10,732 bases of DNA from Spirochaetota bacterium. GTDB lineage: Bacteria; Spirochaetota; Leptospiria; Turneriellales; Turneriellaceae. The position numbers and the translations under genes are program-made. This document shows, piece after piece, positions 5,711 to 10,732 of the stretch. Positions within the stretch are counted from its first letter, which is position 1; each line of letters starts with the position of its first letter. The stretch is from the NCBI GenBank assembly GCA_963205035.1, contig CAUJII010000216.1:1-10732 (forward strand), in the 5' to 3' direction. The notes under the pieces were generated by a model. It was not told the origin of the DNA. It searched no databases and saw nothing but the letters and a program-made list of their open reading frames with translations.

Positions 5711-7662
5711 TGCTGGTCGAGGAAATCGCGCAGTCTGCGCATGCGCGTGGGAGCACGCAACCTGCGCAAGGCTTTTGCTTCAATTTGCCGGATTCTTTCG
5801 CGCGTGACTTTGAACACATAACCCACTTCTTCCAGAGTGTGCGTATAACCGTCGTCTAAGCCGAACCGCATGCGGATGACTTTTTGTTCGCGCGCCGGCA
5901 AAGTAGCCAAGACTTGCTTTAGTTGTTCTGCCAAAATTGATTGCGCGGCCGATTGTAACGGGCTCGGCGCCTTCTTGTCTTCGACAAAATCCCCCAACTC
6001 GGAGTCTTCGTCTTCGCCGACGGGAGTTTCTAATGAAACGGGGTCTTTTGCGACCGACTTGACCTGTTTTACTTTGACGACAGGCCAACCCAAACGCTCG
6101 CCGATTTCATCGTCCGACGGTTCGCGCCCAGTCTCTTGCAAGAAGATGCGCGCTTCACGATTCACCTTGTTGATTTGCTCGATCATGTGCGAGGGAATAC
6201 GGATCGTGCGGGCCTGCTCTGAAAGTGCGCGGGTGATCGCTTGACGGATCCACCAGGTGGCGTACGTTGAAAATTTATAGCCCTTGCGGTATTCAAACTT
6301 TTCGACCGCACGCATGAGCCCAATATTCCCTTCTTGGATGAGGTCGAAGAAGTGCATGCCACGGTTCGCGAAACGTTTTGCAATCGACACAACCAGTCGC
6401 AGGTTTGCGTTGATGAGTTCCTTTTTCGCTGCATCAATTTCTCGGGAACCACGCGCAATCTTTTCTCCCCAGAGGAGAATGATGAGGGTCGGCGAGCCGG
6501 CTTCCTGCTCCATGCGGCGCAACTTGCGCTCATTGTTACGGATGTCTTTAATGATGTTTTTAACGTCTTCGACACTGCAGCCTAATTCGCGCTCGACAAT
6601 GTGAAGGTCTTCGTTGCGTTCAATATAGCGGTTAAACGCCTTGATACCTTTGACGTCGTGGCCATAGCGTTCTTTGAGTTTCAAGAAGTGGCGTTTGATT
6701 TCTTTGATGCGAAAGACCATGCTCTTGATCTTGTTGACGTGCTTTTGTAGCTCTTTCTGAGAAACGCCGACCCGGATGACGTGCTCTGCCGCCAACCCTT
6801 CGAGTTTCAAAATATGTGCCCACACTTCTTGGTGTTTCTTGCTCTTGTGAGTATAGCGCTTGAGTTTTGTCTTGAGCGAGGAGATTTGTTTGTCGAAATC
6901 AATTACAGGTTTGATTTCTTTTAAGAATTTTTCACGTAGCTCTTTCTGCTCTGTAGTCGAGATGTAATACGTCTTGGATGCGCGCGCAATATCTGTGATG
7001 CGTAGCGTTCCTTTATCGATTTTATTATACGCCTTGATGAATGCGCTGCGCAAAAGAGACGAACGCAAGACCGCATCTTCGATGATGTTTTCACCGCCTT
7101 CGATGCGTCGCGCCAATTCGACTTCTTTGTCGCCCGAAATTAGAGAGATTTTACCTATTTCTTTGAGATAAAGACGGATAGGGTCGTCGGCGGCACTCGA
7201 CCCGGCTCCACCTGAAGTCCTTTTCTTCTTCGCAGCGGCCGGGCGAAATTCGGGCTTTTGCAGCAGAAGCTGGAGAGTATCGAGTTCGTAACCCCGCGTG
7301 AGCATTTGCATCGCCAAGTCTTGGATCGTGATCGAAGATTTCCCTTCGGCCATTTTGATTTCATAACCTTGCGCTTTGAGTTCCGCAATGAGAGCGCGCG
7401 GAACTTTTTGCTCGCCTAACGAACCAAAGTTACCGGGCACAACGACAGAGGAGGTGTCTCCGCGACGACCGACTTGCTTTTTTTCATACTCTTCGACAAT
7501 TTCGATGCCGTATTGATTCAAGAGAATAAATACATCGTCGATCTTGTCGGAATTAGTCAGCTTTTCTGGAAGAATATCGTTGATTTCATCATACGTTATT
7601 TCTCCGTTAGCTTTACCGATATGGATAATTTTTTGAATTTCCGGAAGTTGTTCGAGATCCAC
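5707..7662 (-). CDS. rpoD: RNA polymerase primary sigma factor (sigma-70)
   Basis: This housekeeping sigma factor directs RNA polymerase to -35/-10 promoters. The 651-residue protein has all primary-sigma regions. Region 1.1 is acidic (residues 1 to about 60, LPEIQKIIHIGKANGEI onward). A flexible basic and glycine-rich linker (RPAAAKKKRTSGGAGSSAA) leads to region 1.2, DPIRLYLKEIG (160-170). A long charged non-conserved spacer is followed by region 2 with LVVSIAKRFANRG, DLIQEGNIGLM (from Asp440) and YKFSTYATWWIRQAITRA. Region 3 starts near RTIRIPSHMIE, and region 4 has LPAREQKVIRMRFGLDDG and the helix-turn-helix VTRERIRQIEAKALRRLR (619-636). The start is GTG at 7662-7660 with AGGAG 6 nt upstream, a well-placed site. 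nth overlaps its stop. The usual neighbour dnaG is not on this side. Confidence 0.97.
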   Translation of the reverse strand: MDLEQLPEIQKIIHIGKANGEITYDEINDILPEKLTNSDKIDDVFILLNQYGIEIVEEYEKKQVGRRGDTSSVVVPGNFGSLGEQKVPRALIAELKAQGYEIKMAEGKSSITIQDLAMQMLTRGYELDTLQLLLQKPEFRPAAAKKKRTSGGAGSSAADDPIRLYLKEIGKISLISGDKEVELARRIEGGENIIEDAVLRSSLLRSAFIKAYNKIDKGTLRITDIARASKTYYISTTEQKELREKFLKEIKPVIDFDKQISSLKTKLKRYTHKSKKHQEVWAHILKLEGLAAEHVIRVGVSQKELQKHVNKIKSMVFRIKEIKRHFLKLKERYGHDVKGIKAFNRYIERNEDLHIVERELGCSVEDVKNIIKDIRNNERKLRRMEQEAGSPTLIILLWGEKIARGSREIDAAKKELINANLRLVVSIAKRFANRGMHFFDLIQEGNIGLMRAVEKFEYRKGYKFSTYATWWIRQAITRALSEQARTIRIPSHMIEQINKVNREARIFLQETGREPSDDEIGERLGWPVVKVKQVKSVAKDPVSLETPVGEDEDSELGDFVEDKKAPSPLQSAAQSILAEQLKQVLATLPAREQKVIRMRFGLDDGYTHTLEEVGYVFKVTRERIRQIEAKALRRLRAPTRMRRLRDFLDQH

Positions 7663-7696
7663 TCAAAACTCCTGTTAGAGGTTAGACACCTTGATT

Positions 7697-7723
7697 ATTG
7701 TATCGGATGTCGCGATGGGGCAA
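7697..7723 (-). promoter_or_regulatory. Possible rpoD promoter
   Basis: On the minus strand TACAAT (7702-7697, 5/6 to the -10 consensus) lies about 35 nt before the rpoD GTG. The best nearby -35 is TTGCCC (7723-7718) at a short 15-bp spacing. Transcription would start near 7690, and the AGGAG at 7673-7669 would then be in a normal leader. The rest of the 221-nt gap between ubiB and rpoD (7663-7883) shows no terminator, RNA gene or credible ORF, so readthrough from ubiB is also possible. Confidence 0.35.
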
Positions 7724-7883
7724 GTTGACAATCTCAGCCATATTTTGTTTATGGGACACCGCATCAAGCGTTGTGAAGAATCTCTGAAGACTTTATGCAG
7801 ACGGTTTGATGAGCCAAAAGCCGACGGGGATTGCTGCAGCACTATTTAATAGAGACGCAGGATATGCGGCCGGGCCAAAAAAC

Positions 7884-9554
7884 TTAAGTCTGGCTTCTTC
7901 GCCAAAAACGCATGCCGTACCAAACCGCAATCGCAAAGCAAACAGCCGACGCCCAGGGTAGATTCGATGTTCCAATCACCCCGCCTACTGGAGAATCTGA
8001 GGTGAGGCCAAAGATTCCCAAAGCAAGGGCCGCGAAAGGCACCCAGAGTTGCCAAGCGGGTTTACGTTCTTTCTTTGGCGTTTTTTCGATCATTTCAACT
8101 TGGAAGCGACCGCTTGAAATTATCCCCATCGTGTTCAGCACAAGCTCCGGCGTTCTTTCGAGTAGATCTAAATAATCCGGGAGCGCTCGAAGCAGCGGCT
8201 TCGTCATGCGCAAGGGAGAGATTCTGCTTACGAAAATCTCGCTCATGATGGGGAGTGAAACCCGCGCCAAGTCCATCTTGGGGTCGAGGATAAAACCCAC
8301 TGCCTCAATCGTCACAATCGCTTTGACGGCGAGCATAATGTCTTTATTAAAGTAAAGTTTGTAACGCGCACCCATGTTCATCGAATTCAGGATGAGCTTT
8401 CCCAGCGAATAATTCTTGAACCCGGCACTAATCCACTGTTTGCCGATTTCTTCGACTTCGGCACGAAACCCTGCGATGTCAGAATTGTGTGTTGTTTCGG
8501 TCAATCCCACCATATATTTAGAGGCGGTTGGAAAATCCCGGATAATGAGGTAGTAATAAAAGAGGAACATGGCATTCATCGTACGCGGAGTAAATTGCCC
8601 TACCATGCCCAAATCGATCATGCAAAAACGGTCTTTGCCCACGATAAAAATATTACCGGGGTGCGGGTCACCGTGAAAAAAACCGTCGATGAAGAGTTGT
8701 TTGATAACGACTCGTGCGCCGAGGGCAGCGACGTGCGGGCCGTTGATGCCGAGTTTTCGGAGCTTTTCCGCGTCGTCGGGTTTGATGCCTTCGATGAACT
8801 CGAGCGTCAGGATTTTTTGTGTGGTGTATTCCCAGTATATTTTGGGCAAGATAACGTCGTCGTGGTCCTTAAAGTTTTCGCGGAAGATATCGGCGTGTTT
8901 CCCCTCTTGGTTAAAATCCAGCTCTTTCATCGTGTAATCGGAAAACTCTTGGATGAGCTTTTGAGGCTGAAAATCGCGGATATAGGGGATGCGTTGCATA
9001 ATCCATGCCAAGCGCTGCATAAGGCGCAAGTCATTGGTCATGATGGGGATGATGCCAGGGCGTTGTACTTTCACCACAACTTTCTGTCCATTGCGTAAGT
9101 ACGCAATATGCGCCTGCGCCAGGGAAGCCGCTCCCACAGGCTTGGGAGAGAACTCTTTGAAAATATGACGCAGCGGTACATTGAACTCGCTTTCGACAAC
9201 CTGCTTCGCTTCTTCATAAGTTATCGGAGGGACTTTCGTTTGCAAATTGCGCAGCTCATAAGTAATGCGGCGGGGAAGCAAGTCTTCACGCAACGACAAA
9301 ATTTGTCCAAGCTTGATATATGTGGGACCCAGTTTTTCAATCGTCTGCCGCAACCGAACGGGAAAACGGATAATCCCCGCAGGGCGTCGCAAAATCAGCC
9401 GGAGAAAAAGGGCAATAACGCGCCGCGAGAAAGAGCGTGGCCGCAAACCACGCGGCCTATAGAGCCGCGACACGAAAATATCGAGCGAGAAGCGTACGAT
9501 AATGGAGGTAATCGCCATCAAGCGACGGAACTCTGCGTAGGACTTTAGACTCAT
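7884..9554 (-). CDS. ubiB: UbiB/AarF/ABC1-family atypical kinase
   Basis: Members of this protein-kinase-like family support isoprenoid quinone synthesis or lipid homeostasis and bind ATP rather than acting as ordinary protein kinases. The 556-residue protein shows the family's KxGQ motif in YIKLGQILSLREDLLP (Lys81, Gly83, Gln84) and the alanine-rich loop GAASLAQAH (141-149). The nucleotide lysine is in VVVKVQRPG (Lys162). HGDPHPGNIF (294-303) is the catalytic-loop equivalent, and Asp314 in MIDLGMVG is the metal ligand. Two hydrophobic segments near 503-518 and 532-551 suggest a membrane-anchored C terminus, as in UbiB. The ATG at 9554 is bounded upstream by an in-frame TAG and has no clear Shine-Dalgarno sequence. 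The quinone link is family knowledge; no quinone gene is adjacent, so the symbol marks the family more than a proven role. Confidence 0.88.
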   Translation of the reverse strand: MSLKSYAEFRRLMAITSIIVRFSLDIFVSRLYRPRGLRPRSFSRRVIALFLRLILRRPAGIIRFPVRLRQTIEKLGPTYIKLGQILSLREDLLPRRITYELRNLQTKVPPITYEEAKQVVESEFNVPLRHIFKEFSPKPVGAASLAQAHIAYLRNGQKVVVKVQRPGIIPIMTNDLRLMQRLAWIMQRIPYIRDFQPQKLIQEFSDYTMKELDFNQEGKHADIFRENFKDHDDVILPKIYWEYTTQKILTLEFIEGIKPDDAEKLRKLGINGPHVAALGARVVIKQLFIDGFFHGDPHPGNIFIVGKDRFCMIDLGMVGQFTPRTMNAMFLFYYYLIIRDFPTASKYMVGLTETTHNSDIAGFRAEVEEIGKQWISAGFKNYSLGKLILNSMNMGARYKLYFNKDIMLAVKAIVTIEAVGFILDPKMDLARVSLPIMSEIFVSRISPLRMTKPLLRALPDYLDLLERTPELVLNTMGIISSGRFQVEMIEKTPKKERKPAWQLWVPFAALALGIFGLTSDSPVGGVIGTSNLPWASAVCFAIAVWYGMRFWRRSQT

Positions 9555-9566
9555 GCGAGGCTATGC

Positions 9567-9595
9567 AGTATTTTCTTTATGAGAGGTCAAGACAA
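9567..9595 (-). promoter_or_regulatory. Weak candidate promoter of ubiB
   Basis: On the minus strand TTGTCT (9595-9590, 4/6) and AATACT (9572-9567, 4/6) are 17 bp apart. The predicted start near 9560 would leave only about 6 nt before the ubiB ATG at 9554, which would fit the absence of a ribosome site. Both hexamers are poor, so this is tentative. Confidence 0.25.
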
Positions 9596-9714
9596 GCACA
9601 GTCTCCAAAAAAGTTGCCACTGTGTCGATAAGATGTATATTAACACTATGCCGACGGCAACCGCCACTTCTAAATCCTCTTCCTTAAGACTCGGCGTCTC
9701 TCTATTGCTACGAC

Positions 9715-9720
9715 TATAAT
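9715..9720 (+). promoter_or_regulatory. Consensus -10 box upstream of leuA
   Basis: TATAAT matches the -10 consensus exactly. The -35 window at 16-18 bp spacing (around CGGCGT, 9692-9697) is poor and there is no TGn extension, so an activator may be needed. The expected start near 9727 falls inside the palindrome CCACGGCCGTGG at 9724-9735, where a repressor could block initiation. The resulting leader to the leuA ATG is about 197 nt. Confidence 0.45.
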
Positions 9721-9723
9721 GCG

Positions 9724-9735
9724 CCACGGCCGTGG
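9724..9735. repeat. 12-bp perfect palindrome at the predicted leuA start site
   Basis: CCACGGCCGTGG is its own reverse complement and begins 3 nt after the -10 box. With no spacer it cannot close as a full RNA hairpin, so a dimeric DNA-binding site is the likelier reading. Its half CCGTGG recurs at 9802-9807, and the near match CCACG recurs at 9791-9795. Confidence 0.5.
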
Positions 9736-9755
9736 GTGGGTGTGGGGGACGCGAA

Positions 9756-9905
9756 GTGCCACAGAGGCTACAACCTTCTCCCCCAACTTTCCACGAACCT
9801 TCCGTGGCTTCGGTGCCCAAAGAGGCACTCAACGAGACGCTCAAAGAAGCGCTCAACGAGATGCCCAAAGAGGCACTCAACGAGACGCTCAAAGAAGCGC
9901 GATAA
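9756..9905 (+). CDS. Candidate small ORF with amphipathic octapeptide repeats before leuA
   Basis: This frame could encode 49 residues from GTG at 9756, with GGGGGA at 9744-9749 as a possible ribosome site. It stops at TAA 9903-9905, 18 nt before leuA. After a proline-rich start (VPQRLQPSPPTFHEPSVAS) it becomes a tandem repeat: KEALNETL, KEALNEMP, KEALNETL, KEAR. The Leu and Ala spacing would suit an amphipathic helix, and the frame closes exactly where the repeat ends. Alternative starts are GTG at 9732, 9804 or 9813; there is no ATG before the repeat. I recognise no family. It could be a regulatory leader peptide for leuA (CTC leucine codons recur every four codons), a small structural peptide, or simply a non-coding repeat that happens to be open. 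The other frames through the repeat are also open, so coding is unproven. Confidence 0.3.
   Translation: MPQRLQPSPPTFHEPSVASVPKEALNETLKEALNEMPKEALNETLKEAR
9816..9899 (+). repeat. 12/24-bp tandem repeat in the leuA leader
   Basis: Three full 24-bp units (9816-9839, 9840-9863, 9864-9887) and a half unit (9888-9899) lie end to end. Units 1 and 3 are identical, and 9816-9851 repeats exactly at 9864-9899, giving a higher-order 48-bp period. Each 24-mer is itself two diverged 12-mers, roughly CTCAAMGARRCG. Units 1 and 3 also contain a small hairpin, TGCC-CAAAGA-GGCA. A diverged relative, GTGCCACAGAGGCTACAAC, occurs upstream at 9756-9774. Confidence 0.9.
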
Positions 9906-9923
9906 AATTTAGTTGGAGGCATT

Positions 9924-10732
9924 ATGAAATCAGAAATTGTTCAAAAATACGAACCCTATAGACCGTTGGAGCTCAACGACCGGACGTGGCCCAACCAGAG
10001 TATAAAAAAAGCACCACGGTGGGCGAGTGTCGACTTGCGCGACGGGAACCAAGCGCTTGTCTTCCCGATGGAAATACCACAAAAAACAGAGCTCTTTCAA
10101 CTGCTCGTTGCAATCGGTTTCAAAGAAATTGAAGTGGGGTTTCCCGCAGCGGCAGATGTCGAGTTTAATTTCTTGCGGCACTTAGTCGACAACAAGCTCG
10201 TGCCGGATGACGTGACAGTCCAAATTTTGACGCAGGCGAGAGATCATTTAATCCGCAAGAGTTTTGATGCCTTGGCGGGAGTTCGCCGCGCCATCGTTCA
10301 CATGTATAACTCCACCTCGGTGTTGCAACGCGAGGTTGTCTTCGGCATGAGCCGTGCAGAAATTAAGAAGTTGGCCGTCGACGGAGTCAAACTTGTGAAA
10401 CAGCTTGCTATCGAATATAAGGCAAAGACTGGAACAGAATTTGAACTCGAGTATTCCCCTGAAAGCTTCACAGGCACCGAAGTCGACTTCGCGGTCGAAA
10501 TTTGTGCCGCCGTCATGGACGTGTGGGAGCCCTCTGAGAAAAACAAGATTATTTTGAATTTACCAAGCACTGTCGAGATGACAAGCCCCAACCTCTACGC
10601 CGACCAGATTGAGTATTTTATTCGGAACATCCCGCAGCGTGAATGTGCAGCGATTAGTTTGCACACGCACAACGATAGAGGCTGTGGTGTCGCCGCCACG
10701 GAACTCGCGCTCTTGGCTGGGGCAGACCGCGT
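9924..10732 (+). CDS. leuA: 2-isopropylmalate synthase, N-terminal part (runs off the window)
   Basis: This enzyme condenses acetyl-CoA with 2-ketoisovalerate, the committed step of leucine synthesis, in the cytoplasm. The 269 visible codons cover most of the TIM-barrel catalytic domain. An N-terminal arm NDRTWPNQSIKKAPRW leads to VDLRDGNQAL (36-45), which holds catalytic Arg39 and metal ligand Asp40. Next come KEIEVGFPAA, AIVHMYNSTSVLQREVVF and LEYSPESFTGTE. NLPSTVEMTSPN and SLHTHNDRG follow, the latter with metal ligands His247 and His249. The DRTWP arm and the YNSTS and SPE motifs are those of the long LeuA class known from Mycobacterium, rather than the shorter E. coli-like class or citramalate synthase. 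The C-terminal leucine-sensing domain lies beyond the window. The ATG has GGAGG 4 nt upstream. The long structured leader suggests regulated expression. Confidence 0.96.
   Translation, partial: MKSEIVQKYEPYRPLELNDRTWPNQSIKKAPRWASVDLRDGNQALVFPMEIPQKTELFQLLVAIGFKEIEVGFPAAADVEFNFLRHLVDNKLVPDDVTVQILTQARDHLIRKSFDALAGVRRAIVHMYNSTSVLQREVVFGMSRAEIKKLAVDGVKLVKQLAIEYKAKTGTEFELEYSPESFTGTEVDFAVEICAAVMDVWEPSEKNKIILNLPSTVEMTSPNLYADQIEYFIRNIPQRECAAISLHTHNDRGCGVAATELALLAGADR

Larger units (their letters stand above)
9555..9923. other. Divergent intergenic region between ubiB and leuA
   Basis: This 369-bp gap holds no conserved gene. The half near ubiB (9555-9714) shows only the weak ubiB promoter candidate. 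The half near leuA has a TATAAT box, a 12-bp palindrome, a G-rich stretch (9732-9749), a hairpin CCACG/CGTGG (9791-9795 with 9803-9807) and a tandem repeat up to the leuA ribosome site. A possible stem TGGGGGA (9743-9749) with TCCCCCA (9779-9785) would cover the G-rich stretch. The leader of leuA would be about 200 nt, long enough to be regulatory. I do not recognise a T-box or other named riboswitch in it. Confidence 0.6.

Noticed and set aside
7725..7753. Plus-strand promoter TTGACA-17-TTTATG antisense to ubiB
   Set aside because: The -10 match is poor and no plus-strand gene or RNA structure follows.
8487..9098. 203-residue plus-strand ORF opposite ubiB
   Set aside because: It lies wholly antisense to conserved ubiB motifs and shows no recognisable domain, so it is a shadow frame.
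9730..9770. T-box-like GGGTGG and ACGCG fragments in the leuA leader
   Set aside because: The conserved T-box order and the following terminator/antiterminator are absent. Only scattered similar words are present.
9587..9922. Minus-strand ORF of 111 residues with Ser-Leu-Ser-Ala repeats
   Set aside because: Its repeats are the reverse reading of the 12-bp array, which is open in several frames. It starts antisense to the leuA ribosome site, has no visible ribosome site, and its tail resembles no family.
9719..9961. Plus-strand ORF of 80 residues (QRDAQRSA repeats)
   Set aside because: Its ATG overlaps the TATAAT box and it runs into leuA out of frame. The repeat frame ending at 9905 is the more economical reading.

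Overview
The window is chromosomal and mostly housekeeping: seven protein genes in compact order plus one small candidate ORF, with no mobile element, CRISPR array, rRNA or tRNA that I can see. Several proteins fit a diderm bacterium of moderate G+C. There is a small outer-membrane-type barrel with a signal peptide, a secreted lipase, and a 651-residue RpoD. The N-terminal style of RpoD (region 1.1 beginning LPEIQKIIHIGKANGEI) reminds me of Leptospirales spirochaetes such as Leptospira, Turneriella or Leptonema. That placement is an inference from memory, not a search result.

Layout. At 1-130 there are two hairpins, the outer one a strong intrinsic terminator for the minus-strand barrel gene (128-637). 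A 165-bp divergent intergenic region leads to the plus-strand pair pyrG (803-2437, CTP synthase) and murD (2478-3869, D-glutamate-adding ligase), 40 bp apart and probably cotranscribed. A secreted family-I-like lipase follows on its own promoter (4000-4923). It converges on nth (4958-5710, minus, endonuclease III), and the long hairpin between them lies inside the 3' end of the nth reading frame. nth starts with TTG and overlaps the stop of rpoD (5707-7662, minus), so the two look translationally coupled. A ubiB/aarF-family kinase gene (7884-9554, minus) lies upstream of rpoD. After a 369-bp divergent region, a leuA of the long actinobacterial-like class begins at 9924 and runs off the end of the window.

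How the genes relate. pyrG and murD link nucleotide and peptidoglycan synthesis. rpoD and nth pair the housekeeping sigma factor with base-excision repair. leuA commits 2-ketoisovalerate to leucine. The lipase and the barrel protein act at or outside the cell surface.

Most worth a second look: (1) the leuA leader, with a near-consensus -10, a 12-bp palindrome and a 12/24-bp tandem repeat that reads in frame as an amphipathic 8-residue peptide repeat ending exactly at a stop codon 18 nt before leuA; (2) a perfect 14-bp terminator-like hairpin inside the nth coding end, which could produce stop-less nth mRNA; (3) a pyrG promoter placed so that its mRNA may be leaderless. I found no convincing new multi-gene system.
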